A DNA stretch of 64,000 bases from Lysinibacillus cavernae (GTDB taxonomy: Bacteria > Bacillota > Bacilli > Bacillales_A > Planococcaceae). The notes under the pieces are model-generated. The model did no database searches. It was not told where the DNA came from and was given only the letters and a program-made list of their open reading frames with translations. This document shows positions 46,244-55,700 of the stretch, in pieces (the stretch's first letter is position 1; each line of letters opens with the position of its first letter). The DNA lies in assembly GCF_009724685.1 (NCBI RefSeq), contig NZ_WMEF01000013.1:1-64000 (forward strand), written 5' to 3'. The position numbers were made by a program, and so were the translations under genes.

Positions 46244-46272
46244 TTGAAATTGATAATCATTATCAATATAAT
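46244..46272 (+). promoter_or_regulatory. Fur-controlled promoter of the iron island
   Basis: TTGAAA (46244-46249) and TATAAT (46267-46272) are separated by exactly 17 bases. The spacer is the perfect palindrome TTGATAATCATTATCAA (46250-46266), a classic Fur box. Binding of Fur-Fe would block polymerase directly. Confidence 0.9.
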
Positions 46273-46306
46273 GGTGCTATAAACATGTTTATTGAAGGAG
46301 ACAAGT

Positions 46307-48208
46307 ATGAATTTTGATGCCTATATGCTTCTTTGGGAAAATGCATTTATCCAGTTGAAGCATATCGATTACATAAATAAATCAGATGTTCAAGTATCAA
46401 AGGAATTAACACATAGTACGTTTCTTATCGTAACAGCGGGTGATGTACAAATTGCTATTGATGAACAACCCTATCATGTGCAACGCTTCAGTATTTTTCA
46501 TATTGGGAAATCCCAATGTCTTCAGATAACAGCACAACAGAATGTCAGCTATTTCCTCATTAGCTATAAGGGTGATGTTATGTATAAAGATGCTTTTATG
46601 CAACATTTACAGATGCACTATCAACCCTTTCAAACACATTTCTCTTGTGTGCCCTCGAATCCTATAGCCATTTATAGCATTCTCCAAGATATGAACAGTA
46701 AATGGCAGTCCGGCTCTATTCAGGAGCATTTATCTGTGAAGGCCTCTTTCTATGAGCTCATCTACAGAGTGTTTCAAGAATTAGCTGAAGGACAGGGTAA
46801 ACCACATGAAATCGATAAGGCTGAATTAGCACGATTATATATCAAGCAACACATTCATCAACCATTATCTATACAGACATTAGCCGATATGCTTCAGATA
46901 AGTACACGTCATTTATTACGCATCTTTAAAGCCCGTTATGAAGTAGGTCCACAAATTTATTTACAGCAATTGAGAATAGAGCAAGCTAAACAGTATTTGC
47001 TAGCCAACCAATATGGCATAAAAGAAATCGCTATTTCTCTGGGATTTGAAGATGAATATTATTTTAGTCGTGCTTTTAAAAAAGCAACAAATATGGCACC
47101 AAGTAGTTTTAGGCTGAAATATACATCTAGCATGTCCGAAATTGCCATTACAAGTGAGAATCATTTTCAATACAATAAGAATCAGCTCGCGCAAGCAAAA
47201 CGATTTGAGAATGAAGAAAATGAAATCATGAAGGAAAAGGTGATTCAGCATATAAAACTACCTTTTTTACTAAGCCTGTTAGTTTTACTTGCAGCATGTA
47301 ATGAAGATACAAACCAAACTAAGGTAGCTGAACAAACTACTTCAAATACTGCAGAGACTAGAACTGTAACAGATGATAGTGGGCGGGAAGTAGAGATTCC
47401 GGTGAGGGCAGAGAGAGTTGTAACCGATTGGTATCTTGGTCAAATTTTAGCGTTGGATGTTGTACCAGTTGGGGGTGTGAAGGCTAACCTCGATTATGCT
47501 GCTTTTTTAAAGCAACACTACAAGGATGGGGAAATTACGAATATTGGAACAGATGGTAAGGTGTCATTAGAAAAAGTATTAGAGTTAAAACCAGACTTGA
47601 TTATTACATGGAATGCAGAGGATGTAGAGAAATACGAAAAAATTGCTCCGACAATTGTCTTTGCCGAAGATGCTCATCAATCTGCGACTGAGGAAATTAA
47701 GGCGATGGCTAATTATTTAGGAAGAGAAGAAGAAGCGGAAGCATTTACAAAGGAATTTGAAGATCGTATAGCAAAAGCTAAAGAAAAAATTAAAGATGTC
47801 ATTCCAGAAGGAGCATCATTTACTATTTATGAAATGTTTGTAAAAAATGCAACGATTGTTGGGAATTCAAGTGTATCAGGCGGTAGAGCACTCTATCAAA
47901 TTTTGGGCATGAAACCTCAAGAAAAGGTGCAGGAGTTATATGATACAAAGAAATCGAGTAGGGGACGTTATGAAATTTCCTATGAGGTAGTAGGTGACTA
48001 TGTAGGTGACTATAACTTCATGATTAACTTCTTTAACAAAGATAGGAAGATGCCAGCGACATGGACTAATTTAGATGTCGTTAAAAATAATCAAATAGTA
48101 GAGCTTCCGTCTGAATATTATTTTGCTTCTGATCCACTCTCTGGTTTACATCAAGCTGAAGAACTAGTTGATAAAATAGTTGATTTTACGAAGGCTCAGC
48201 AACAATAA
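46307..48208 (+). CDS. AraC regulator fused to a lipoprotein-type siderophore-binding domain
   Basis: A 633-aa fusion. Residues 1-175 form a cupin-like sensor half. AraC helix-turn-helix pairs (about 178-278) include IQTLADMLQISTRHLLRIF and IKEIAISLGFEDEYYFSRAF. Near residue 308 a second start-like Met opens a complete lipoprotein signal (LPFLLSLLVLLAAC, Cys331). A FecB/FhuD-type binding domain for ferric siderophores runs from about 350 to the end. No stop separates the halves, and no strong internal ribosome binding site was seen. B. subtilis Btr is an AraC-binding-domain fusion but lacks a lipobox. The product might be a membrane-tethered regulator, or the lipoprotein may be made from the internal ATG at 47228. 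ATG 46307 follows AAGGAG. Confidence 0.82.
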   Translation: MNFDAYMLLWENAFIQLKHIDYINKSDVQVSKELTHSTFLIVTAGDVQIAIDEQPYHVQRFSIFHIGKSQCLQITAQQNVSYFLISYKGDVMYKDAFMQHLQMHYQPFQTHFSCVPSNPIAIYSILQDMNSKWQSGSIQEHLSVKASFYELIYRVFQELAEGQGKPHEIDKAELARLYIKQHIHQPLSIQTLADMLQISTRHLLRIFKARYEVGPQIYLQQLRIEQAKQYLLANQYGIKEIAISLGFEDEYYFSRAFKKATNMAPSSFRLKYTSSMSEIAITSENHFQYNKNQLAQAKRFENEENEIMKEKVIQHIKLPFLLSLLVLLAACNEDTNQTKVAEQTTSNTAETRTVTDDSGREVEIPVRAERVVTDWYLGQILALDVVPVGGVKANLDYAAFLKQHYKDGEITNIGTDGKVSLEKVLELKPDLIITWNAEDVEKYEKIAPTIVFAEDAHQSATEEIKAMANYLGREEEAEAFTKEFEDRIAKAKEKIKDVIPEGASFTIYEMFVKNATIVGNSSVSGGRALYQILGMKPQEKVQELYDTKKSSRGRYEISYEVVGDYVGDYNFMINFFNKDRKMPATWTNLDVVKNNQIVELPSEYYFASDPLSGLHQAEELVDKIVDFTKAQQQ

Positions 48209-48297
48209 CTGTGAAAACATGTGAGCTAATTGTTTGTATAAGCAGATTGCTCAATTATTAGATACGTAGAATGATATTGCAAAAGGAGGCTGCAACC

Positions 48298-50022
48298 ATG
48301 TTATTAAAGCGCTTTTTTTCATATTATAAGCCCTATAAAGGCTTATTTATTTTAGATTTTAGTTGTGCCATATTAGTGGCGCTAATCGAGCTAGCGTTTC
48401 CGATGGTTTTAAATAAAGTAATTGATGATATTCTGCCAGATGGAGAAATAAAATGGATCTTTATGGCAAGTTTATTGCTGTTTGCCTTATATATATTTAA
48501 TTCCATTCTACATTTCATCGTATCGTATTGGGGACATATGTTAGGAATTAATATTGAAACCGATATGAGGAAGGAATCTTTTAGCCATGTGCAAAAGCTA
48601 TCTTTTAGATATTTTGATAATAACAAAACAGGGCATCTTGTTTCTCGATTAACAAACGATTTAATGGATATTGGTGAACTTGCTCACCATGGTCCAGAGG
48701 ATATCTTTATTGCGGCAATGACGATTATAGGGACGTTTGGTGTCATGTTCTATATTGACCCAACCTTTACTATTCTTATTTTCCTACTTGTACCTATCAT
48801 CTTAATTTTGACGATTATTTTTGGGAAGTTAATGTCCAAAGCATTTCGTCAAATGTTTGGAGATATCGCAGATTTCAATGCACGAGTTGAAAACAATGTA
48901 AGTGGTATTCGTGTTGTACAAGCCTTTACAAATGAAGATCATGAGATTAAACGCTTTAAAGTAAATAATGAAAGATTTCGTATGACAAAGCTGTTTTCCT
49001 ATAAAGTAATGGCTTGGAATGAAGCAATTTCAGGCATACTTACGAAGGTTTTATCACTATTTACACTATTAGTTGGTGCTTATTTTGTATTAAATGGACA
49101 TTTAACAAATGGTGATTTTATCGCATTTATTTTACTTTCAGGTATTCTTTTAGGTCCAATTAATAAAATAAATATGTTTATAGAAAGTTATCCAAGGGGG
49201 ATGGCAGGCTTTAGACGATATATTGAATTCCTTGAAACAGAACCTGAAATTGCGGATCGTCCAGAGGCAAAAGACATCAATGAAATCGATGGCGAAATTA
49301 CTTTCTCCAATGTATCGTTTGGCTACGCTGCCAATAATCGTGCCTTACATCAAATTAATTTAAAGGTACGTCCTGGTGAAACTGTTGCCTTAGTAGGTCC
49401 ATCTGGTGCAGGAAAATCTACAATTTGTAGTTTATTGCCACGTTTTTATGAAGTAAATGAGGGTTCCATTAAAATTGATGGTCTTGATATACGTGATTTT
49501 AAACTGCAATCTTTACGTTCGCATATTGGGATTGTTCAACAGGATGTCTTTTTATTCGATGGTACCATTCGTGAAAATATCGCTTATGGTAATTTAAATG
49601 CCAGTGAAGAAGATATTTGGTATGCAGCACAACGAGCGCAACTTACAGATGTGATTAATGCTTTACCTGAAGGCATGGATACATTAATTGGTGAGCGTGG
49701 CGTTAAATTATCAGGTGGCCAAAAACAAAGATTATCCATTGCCCGTATTTTCTTGAAAAACCCAAAAATCTTAATACTGGATGAAGCAACATCCGCATTG
49801 GATACAGAAACTGAACAGGCTATCCAACAAGCATTAAACGAGCTTTCCATTGGACGTACTACATTAGTGATTGCCCACCGTTTAGCGACGATTAAGGATG
49901 CAGACAGAATTGTCGTTGTATCGAAAAAGGGCATCATTGAAGAGGGCACACATGAGCAATTAATGGAACGCAAAAATGCATACTATGGCTTGTATACAGC
50001 TCAATTTGGATTACAAATATAA
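48298..50022 (+). CDS. ABC-type exporter (fused membrane and ATPase domains)
   Basis: A 574-aa half-transporter that should act as a homodimer. Six membrane segments (about 15-310) precede an ATPase with Walker A GPSGAGKST, signature LSGGQKQRLS, Walker B ILILDEATSALD and the switch His in VIAHRL. The exporter-type fusion contrasts with the importer genes that follow. Its place in a Fur-controlled operon suggests secretion of a siderophore or release of a breakdown product, but the substrate cannot be read from sequence. AAAGGAGG precedes ATG 48298. Confidence 0.85.
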   Translation: MLLKRFFSYYKPYKGLFILDFSCAILVALIELAFPMVLNKVIDDILPDGEIKWIFMASLLLFALYIFNSILHFIVSYWGHMLGINIETDMRKESFSHVQKLSFRYFDNNKTGHLVSRLTNDLMDIGELAHHGPEDIFIAAMTIIGTFGVMFYIDPTFTILIFLLVPIILILTIIFGKLMSKAFRQMFGDIADFNARVENNVSGIRVVQAFTNEDHEIKRFKVNNERFRMTKLFSYKVMAWNEAISGILTKVLSLFTLLVGAYFVLNGHLTNGDFIAFILLSGILLGPINKINMFIESYPRGMAGFRRYIEFLETEPEIADRPEAKDINEIDGEITFSNVSFGYAANNRALHQINLKVRPGETVALVGPSGAGKSTICSLLPRFYEVNEGSIKIDGLDIRDFKLQSLRSHIGIVQQDVFLFDGTIRENIAYGNLNASEEDIWYAAQRAQLTDVINALPEGMDTLIGERGVKLSGGQKQRLSIARIFLKNPKILILDEATSALDTETEQAIQQALNELSIGRTTLVIAHRLATIKDADRIVVVSKKGIIEEGTHEQLMERKNAYYGLYTAQFGLQI

Positions 50023-50068
50023 GAGCGAAAATTAGCGTAGCATTCTCAAAAATGAAAGGAAGTTAAAG

Positions 50069-50869
50069 ATGTCAGTACTTGAAATAGATCATGTTGCGAT
50101 TGGTTATTCCTCAGCACTCATCGTCAATGATTTAAGTGTGGAGATTCCTAAAGGGCAAATCTCCACGATTATCGGTCCAAATGGTTGTGGCAAGTCTACT
50201 TTATTAAAGGCTGTTGCACGTGTTTTACGAACACAGAACGGTGCTGTCTATTTAGATGGCAAAGCTATACACCAATTAAAGACAAAAGAAGTGGCCAAAA
50301 GAATGGCTATTTTACCTCAAACAGCAACAGCACCAGGAGGGTTAACGGTTTTTGAATTGGTATCATATGGCCGCTTTCCTCACCAAGTAGGGTTTGGTAC
50401 ATTGCAAAAGGAAGACTATGAATATATCCATTGGGCTATCGATGTTACGGGGCTGAGAGAATTTAGTGATCGACCAATTGAGGCATTATCAGGTGGCCAG
50501 CGTCAGCGAGTATGGATTGCCATGGCATTGGCGCAAGGCACGGATATTTTAGTACTGGATGAACCTACTACTTATTTAGATTTAGCCCATCAGTTGGACA
50601 TTTTGTTGCTGCTGCAAAAACTAAATAAGGAAGAAGGACGAACAATTATTATGGTCTTGCATGATTTAAATCATGCGTCACGATTCTCTCAATTTATGAT
50701 GGCTATGAGAGACGGAAATTTAATGGTGAGTGGCAATCCAAAAGAAGTGATGACAAAGGAGAATTTACAAAAGGTATTCAATATTGATGCAGAAATGGCT
50801 GTTTGTCCATATAGTAAAAATCCAATCTGCCTATCTTATCAGTTGTACGATATGAAGGGAAAAATCTAG
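50069..50869 (+). CDS. Ferric siderophore ABC transporter, ATPase
   Basis: A 266-aa cytoplasmic ATPase of the FecE/FhuC group. Walker A is GPNGCGKSTLL (about 35), signature ALSGGQRQRVW, Walker B ILVLDEPTTYLDLAHQ and the switch His in VLHDLNHASRF. It precedes two FecCD-type permease genes and follows the gene with the siderophore-binding domain, so a full importer is encoded. GAAAGGAAG lies before the ATG. The cognate siderophore is unknown; comparison with B. subtilis YusV/YfiZ/YfhA systems suggests a hydroxamate or citrate-type one, as inference only. Confidence 0.9.
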   Translation: MSVLEIDHVAIGYSSALIVNDLSVEIPKGQISTIIGPNGCGKSTLLKAVARVLRTQNGAVYLDGKAIHQLKTKEVAKRMAILPQTATAPGGLTVFELVSYGRFPHQVGFGTLQKEDYEYIHWAIDVTGLREFSDRPIEALSGGQRQRVWIAMALAQGTDILVLDEPTTYLDLAHQLDILLLLQKLNKEEGRTIIMVLHDLNHASRFSQFMMAMRDGNLMVSGNPKEVMTKENLQKVFNIDAEMAVCPYSKNPICLSYQLYDMKGKI

Positions 50870-50907
50870 TCAGCACTTTTAATTGGAAGTTATGAGGAGG
50901 AAATAAA

Positions 50908-51960
50908 ATGACTACGTCGACAGGAGTAGGAGAGCTCCACGATTTAGAGGAGCTACAGAAACGATCTCATCCGATCCGTGGAGTAGTAGCTTTAATCGTA
51001 GGAGTAATTGGATTAATATTTGCCATTGGCTTATCGATTTCTTTTGGTGCAGCAGATATTTCATTGGGTACTGTTTGGACAGCAGTTACCCATTTTTCAC
51101 CAGAATTAACAACACATCAAATTATCCATGATATTCGATTACCACGAGTGCTTGGAGCAGCACTAGTAGGTGCAAGCTTTGCAGTAGCGGGTGCGATTAT
51201 GCAAGGCATGACACGTAACCCATTAGCAGACTCTGGGTTACTTGGCTTGAACTCCGGAGCGGCATTTATGTTAGCGGTGTGCTTTGCCTTTTTCCCCGGA
51301 CTACCTTATATGTTTTTAATTTTATGTTCCTTTGTAGGAGCAGGTCTTGGTGTTGCCATTGTTTATGGTATTGGCTCACTTTCAAAAGGTGGCTTAACAC
51401 CAATGCGACTAGTTCTGGCTGGTGCTGCTGTTAGTGCTTTACTTGGAGCGCTAGGAGAAGGAATTGCTCTATATTATCGCATTGGACAAGACCTAGCATT
51501 TTGGTATGCGGGTGGTGTTTCGGGCACAAAATGGAGTCATCTACAAATATTATCTCCATGGATATTTGTTGCGATGATAGGAGCACTTATTCTATCACGT
51601 TCAATCACTGTACTGAGCTTAGGAGAAGAAATTGCAGTTGGACTTGGGCAACGTACGGCAGTTGTAAAAGTATGGGGAATGATCATTGTTTTAGTTTTAG
51701 CGGGTGCAGCCGTGTCGGTTGTCGGTGCGGTTGGATTTGTAGGGTTAATTATCCCTCATTTAACGAGATACATAGTTGGACATGATTATCGCTGGATTAT
51801 CTCTTGTTCTATAGTATATGGGGCATTGCTTGTTGTGTTAGCTGATTTAGTGGCACGTATAATCAATCCACCTTATGAAACGCCGATTGGCGCACTAATT
51901 GCCTTTATCGGTGTACCATTCTTCCTTTATTTAGCACGAAAAGGAGGAAAAGAACTATGA
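50908..51960 (+). CDS. Ferric siderophore ABC transporter, permease 1
   Basis: A 350-aa FecCD/BtuC-family membrane protein. A cytoplasmic N-terminus (about 1-25) leads into some ten membrane segments. Family motifs are DIRLPRVLGAALVGASFAVAG, MQGMTRNPLADSGLLGLNSG and GAVGFVGLIIPHLTR near the coupling helix. GAGGAGG precedes ATG 50908. The stop overlaps the next permease by 4 bases (ATGA), so the two make a heterodimeric channel. Confidence 0.92.
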   Translation: MTTSTGVGELHDLEELQKRSHPIRGVVALIVGVIGLIFAIGLSISFGAADISLGTVWTAVTHFSPELTTHQIIHDIRLPRVLGAALVGASFAVAGAIMQGMTRNPLADSGLLGLNSGAAFMLAVCFAFFPGLPYMFLILCSFVGAGLGVAIVYGIGSLSKGGLTPMRLVLAGAAVSALLGALGEGIALYYRIGQDLAFWYAGGVSGTKWSHLQILSPWIFVAMIGALILSRSITVLSLGEEIAVGLGQRTAVVKVWGMIIVLVLAGAAVSVVGAVGFVGLIIPHLTRYIVGHDYRWIISCSIVYGALLVVLADLVARIINPPYETPIGALIAFIGVPFFLYLARKGGKEL

Positions 51961-52991
51961 GTAACAGCTATTTAACACCAAGTCAGCTTAAGGCGAAAAG
52001 AAAGAATTTCTCCATCCTTGTTACACTCATCGTGTTAATCATCATTACCTTTGTTATTAGTATGAATACTGGGGTTATTAAACTGACACCAATGGAAGTT
52101 CTGCGGACACTTTTTGGTCAAGGTGATGCACAACAGCAGCTTATATTATTTGAATTCAGACTTCCGAGAATTGTGATTGCTGTATTAGTAGGTATGGGCT
52201 TGGCGATATCAGGTGCTATTTTACAGGGCATTTCTAAAAATGCTTTAGCAGACCCGGGTATCTTAGGGATTAATGCAGGGGCAGGACTTGCCGTCATGCT
52301 ATATGTATCATTTTTTCCTACAACAAAAGCAGCACCTGTTTTTTTACTACCAGTATTAGCTTTTGTAGGGGCAGGATTGACAGCGGTGTTGATTTATTCA
52401 CTTTCTTATAAAAGACATGAAGGTATTACTCCGATGCGTTTAATCTTAACAGGGGTAGCTGTAGCAGCAGGGATTAGCTCGGCTATGATTGTGCTAACAC
52501 TACGCCTATCACCAGAAAATTATCAATTTGTAGCAACGTGGCTAGCAGGTAGCATTTGGGGCTCGAATTGGCGATTTGTGCTGTCGTTGTTACCCTGGTT
52601 AGTCATCTTATTGCCTTTTGTCTATGCAAAATCACGTGTATTAAACGTATTAAATTTAGGTGAATTAACTGCTGTTGGGCTAGGTGCTTCTATTGAAAAA
52701 GAGCGCCGTTGGCTGTTGGCCGCTGCTGTTGGTTTAGCTGGAGCTAGTGTTTCTGTAAGTGGAGGCATTGGTTTCGTGGGACTTGTAGCACCACATTTAG
52801 CTCGACAGCTTGTTGGAGCGAAGCATCAGTTTTTACTGCCAACCGCAGCACTGTTAGGAGGCTTTTTAGTCTTAATGGCTGATACGATCGGTCGTTCTAT
52901 TTTAGAACCTTCTGAAATTCCAGCGGGGATTGTGGTAGCTGTTTTAGGAGCACCTTACTTCTTATATTTATTGGCACGATTGAAGGAATAA
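51957..52991 (+). CDS. Ferric siderophore ABC transporter, permease 2
   Basis: A 344-aa partner permease of the FecCD family. Motifs parallel those of the first: FRLPRIVIAVLVGMGLAISG, LQGISKNALADPGILGINAG and GGIGFVGLVAPHLAR. It has about nine to ten hydrophobic segments after a basic N-terminus. Start ATG 51957 lies inside the end of the first permease gene, with AAGGAGG upstream. The two permeases differ enough that the duplication must be old. Confidence 0.92.
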   Translation: MSNSYLTPSQLKAKRKNFSILVTLIVLIIITFVISMNTGVIKLTPMEVLRTLFGQGDAQQQLILFEFRLPRIVIAVLVGMGLAISGAILQGISKNALADPGILGINAGAGLAVMLYVSFFPTTKAAPVFLLPVLAFVGAGLTAVLIYSLSYKRHEGITPMRLILTGVAVAAGISSAMIVLTLRLSPENYQFVATWLAGSIWGSNWRFVLSLLPWLVILLPFVYAKSRVLNVLNLGELTAVGLGASIEKERRWLLAAAVGLAGASVSVSGGIGFVGLVAPHLARQLVGAKHQFLLPTAALLGGFLVLMADTIGRSILEPSEIPAGIVVAVLGAPYFLYLLARLKE

Positions 52992-53113
52992 ATGTCGTTT
53001 TTTTATTGAAAACGAATAGTGTGTTTATTGAAGGGAAGAATAACAAGTTGTAGTTTAGTGCTTGTCACAAAACTTTATGATCGAATCAAGATTGAAGGGA
53101 ATGGGTACTAGAA

Positions 53114-54163
53114 ATGACAAAGGAACTATATGATGTAACGATTGTTGGCGGAGGTCCAGCAGGTCTCTATACTGCCTTTTATAGTGGAATGCGAGATTTA
53201 AAAACGAAAATTATTGAGTATAGCTCGCAGCTGGGCGGTCGTATGTTAATTTACCCTGAAAAAATGATTTGGGACGTCGGTGGGGTAACGCCTATATTAG
53301 GTGGCAAGCTTATTGAACAACTCGTTGAACAAGCTGAAACTTTTGATCCTACAATTGTTTTAAACCAACAGGTCGAAAAATTAACTAAGCAACAGGATGG
53401 GACATTTATTTTAACATCTTCTACAGGTGAGAAGCATTATTCTAAAACGGTTATTTTAGCAGTAGGTTATGGCGTTCTTTCTATGCAAAAGCTTGAAATA
53501 GAAGGTGCAGACCGATATGAAGTAACGAATTTACATTATACAGTACAGGAATTAGAGATTTTCCGAAACAAGCATGTTTTAATTTCAGGAGGCGGCAATT
53601 CTGCTGTCGATTGGGCAAATGAGCTAGAGCCAATTGCTGCAAGTGTTACGGTCGTTCATCGCCGTGATGACTTTGGCGGACATGAAAGAAATGTTGTGCG
53701 AATGAAAGAATCCTCAGTACGTGTGAAAACGCCATATGAGGTTGTTCAACTACATGGTGATGGTGATTTAATACAGTCTGTATCCATTGTGAATAAGGAA
53801 ACAGATGAGGTTGAGCGTATAGAGATCGATGCCGTTATTGTGAATCATGGTTTGAAATGTGATTATGGTGCACTTGAAGAATGGGGATTAAACATCAAAG
53901 ATGAGGTAGCAATCGTCGATGAGAATCGTGAAACAAACATAGCTGGTGTCTATGGGGCGGGCGATTTTATTGATCATCCAAGTAAAGTAAGATTAATTGC
54001 TGGTGCATTTACGGATGGAATACTTGCATTAAATAGTGCTAAGCTATATTTGGAGCCAGATGCACCAAAAGTAGCCTATGTATCTTCACATAATATTCGT
54101 TTTAAAGAACGAAATGAAAAAATAGGATTAGTAGACAATGATTATCGTGAAGTTCGTGGATAA
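53114..54163 (+). CDS. Ferredoxin-NADP+ / siderophore reductase (IruO/YcgT type)
   Basis: A 349-aa thioredoxin-reductase-like flavoprotein without the CxxC redox pair. The FAD motif [18 protein letters not shown] is at about residues 8-25, the NADPH motif [18 protein letters not shown] near 157, and the second FAD motif VYGAGDFI near 280. This is the type 2 ferredoxin-NADP reductase group (YumC/YcgT); S. aureus IruO in this group reduces ferric siderophores. Placement after a siderophore importer supports a role in releasing iron inside the cell. GAAGGGAATGG lies before ATG 53114. A 122-base gap separates it from the permease, with no clear promoter. Confidence 0.87.
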   Translation: MTKELYDVTIVGGGPAGLYTAFYSGMRDLKTKIIEYSSQLGGRMLIYPEKMIWDVGGVTPILGGKLIEQLVEQAETFDPTIVLNQQVEKLTKQQDGTFILTSSTGEKHYSKTVILAVGYGVLSMQKLEIEGADRYEVTNLHYTVQELEIFRNKHVLISGGGNSAVDWANELEPIAASVTVVHRRDDFGGHERNVVRMKESSVRVKTPYEVVQLHGDGDLIQSVSIVNKETDEVERIEIDAVIVNHGLKCDYGALEEWGLNIKDEVAIVDENRETNIAGVYGAGDFIDHPSKVRLIAGAFTDGILALNSAKLYLEPDAPKVAYVSSHNIRFKERNEKIGLVDNDYREVRG

Positions 54164-54197
54164 GGATTAGAGAAGTCTTATGTTCAATATTTTTTTC

Positions 54198-54227
54198 TTG
54201 AAAATAATGAAATGACTATGCTATAAT
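54198..54227 (+). promoter_or_regulatory. Sigma-A promoter of rpmE
   Basis: TTGAAA (54198-54203) and TATAAT (54222-54227) are separated by 18 bases. Transcription would start about 54234, giving a leader of about 130 bases. Confidence 0.75.
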
Positions 54228-54233
54228 CGAAAA

Positions 54234-54362
54234 GTATGCAACGTGTACATATGTAGCTGACCCTTTCGACACAAATTTTGTAGTCGACATATTCGGGCTA
54301 TGTAAGGTACAGTTCGATAATACTCTGTTCCAGATGGTTCAGGGCGAGAGGAGAAAACGAAT
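54234..54362 (+). promoter_or_regulatory. Structured 5' leader of rpmE
   Basis: The leader contains a hairpin at 54266-54287 (TCGA.ACAAA with TTGT..TCGA) and further G-rich segments. Autoregulatory leaders bound by L31 are known in Firmicutes. A match to that class is suspected but needs a covariance model. Confidence 0.45.
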
Positions 54363-54566
54363 ATGAAACAAGGAATTCATCCTAACTACAAAGAAGCAAC
54401 AGTAACTTGCTCTTGTGGGAACACTTTCAAAACTGGTTCAGTAAAAGAAAACATCGTTGTCGAGTTCTGCAACGAATGTCACCCATTCTATACTGGCCGT
54501 CAAAAATTCGCGTCTGCTGATGGTCGCGTGGATCGTTTCAACAAAAAATACGGTCTTAAAAACTAA
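54363..54566 (+). CDS. rpmE: Ribosomal protein L31, zinc-binding form
   Basis: A 67-aa ribosomal protein of the large subunit. Four cysteines (CSCG near 16-19 and CNECHPF near 36-39) form the zinc site, which marks the C+ paralogue replaced by the zinc-free form under zinc limitation in B. subtilis. The rest is typical: [40 protein letters not shown] precedes ATG 54363. It has its own promoter and terminator. Confidence 0.96.
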   Translation: MKQGIHPNYKEATVTCSCGNTFKTGSVKENIVVEFCNECHPFYTGRQKFASADGRVDRFNKKYGLKN

Positions 54567-54578
54567 TGTTAGTTTAAT

Positions 54579-54613
54579 ACCTGCCAAGCATGCGCTTGGC
54601 AGGTATTTTTTTC
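54579..54613 (+). terminator. Terminator of rpmE
   Basis: ACCTGCCAAGC and GCTTGGCAGGT form a perfect 11-bp stem with loop ATGC, followed by ATTTTTTT. Confidence 0.93.
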
Positions 54614-54681
54614 AGTAAATAATACATGTTGATGCAAGTCTTTTCAAAATCCATATAGACACAAGAAAGGGAGAAGACAAA

Positions 54682-55254
54682 ATGGCACAGCTATATTTTA
54701 AACATGGTGCAATGAATAGTGGGAAATCAATAGAAATTCTAAAAGTTGCCCATAATTATGAAGAACAACAAAAGCCTGTAATGATGTTTACTTCAGGTTT
54801 AGATACGCGTGATGAGGTTGGTTTTGTTTCCAGTCGGGTAGGTTTAAGACAACAAGCCATTCCCGTTTATGAAGATACAAATATTTTTGAACTAGTCAAA
54901 AATAATGACCTCAAACCATACTGTGTGCTTGTGGATGAAGTTCAATTTTTAAAAAAGGCACATGTTTTACAACTAGCTAACATTGTGGATCAATTAGATA
55001 TTCCCGTGATGGGCTTTGGTTTAAAAAATGATTTTCAAAATGAGCTATTTGAAGGTAGCCAGTACATGCTTACATATGCAGATAAAATTGAGGAAATGAA
55101 AACAATTTGTTGGTTCTGTCATAAAAAAGCAACAATGAATTTACGAGTAGATGAAAGTGGAAAGCCAGTTTACACAGGTGATCAAATCCAAATTGGTGGT
55201 AATGACTCCTATTATCCGGTTTGCAGAAAATGTCACGCACATCCACCGCTGTAA
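54682..55254 (+). CDS. tdk: Thymidine kinase
   Basis: A 190-aa type II thymidine kinase that salvages thymidine to dTMP. The P-loop is [14 protein letters not shown] (about 7-20), the Walker B-like segment [14 protein letters not shown] near 90, and the lasso with the zinc-binding CWFCHKKA and CRKCHAHP near the C-terminus. In place of the common FGLRTDF the motif is [18 protein letters not shown] lies before ATG 54682. Its position between rpmE and prfA is conserved with B. subtilis. Confidence 0.95.
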   Translation: MAQLYFKHGAMNSGKSIEILKVAHNYEEQQKPVMMFTSGLDTRDEVGFVSSRVGLRQQAIPVYEDTNIFELVKNNDLKPYCVLVDEVQFLKKAHVLQLANIVDQLDIPVMGFGLKNDFQNELFEGSQYMLTYADKIEEMKTICWFCHKKATMNLRVDESGKPVYTGDQIQIGGNDSYYPVCRKCHAHPPL

Positions 55255-55339
55255 AGCTACATCCAAATAGTATGCCTATGGAAGCGCTAAGAAAAAGTAG
55301 CGTACATGCGAAATTTTCCTTATACTAAGTAGTGAAAAT
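55255..55339. other. Intergenic sequence before repeat copy 2
   Basis: Eighty-five bases between the tdk stop and the dispersed element. No terminator with a good T-run, promoter or open frame was found. Confidence 0.4.
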
Positions 55340-55604
55340 CAATTACGCTGTGGCGTAATTGACGCTGAGCTTTGCTTTGGCGCAGATAAACAATACGCCC
55401 AGATTTTTTCAAGCTGATGAGTAGAAGTTAACCTTAAACCGTCACGTCCTGTGACAACGTTTAACGGACCTAAGTCGTGCAGGCCTATCTTAAAATCTGT
55501 GACATCCGCTAGAGGATTTATCTTGATTGCCCCTATAGAGGGGGAGTCTCCTGTACCTGACCCTTCACTTTCGGTACAAAAACATTTGCTGATTCAAGAT
55601 AAAT
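55340..55604 (-). repeat. Dispersed intergenic element, copy 2 (inverted)
   Basis: About 265 bp that matches copy 1 in opposite orientation. It begins with the stem CAATTACG (55340-55347) and CGTAATTG (55354-55361). It then has AGATTTTTTCAAGCTGATGA, GTCACGTCCTGTGAC, AAATCTGTGACATCCGCT, and ends GATTCAAGATAAAT. The middle third differs from copy 1 and contains an extra insertion. Confidence 0.78.
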
Positions 55605-55700
55605 TATGTAAATGACCGTTATGCCTTAGTGGAATTTCGATTGAAAGCTTCTCTGTAAAAGAAGGAGCATATTATAAAAAACTAAATAGAGGTGAAATCC

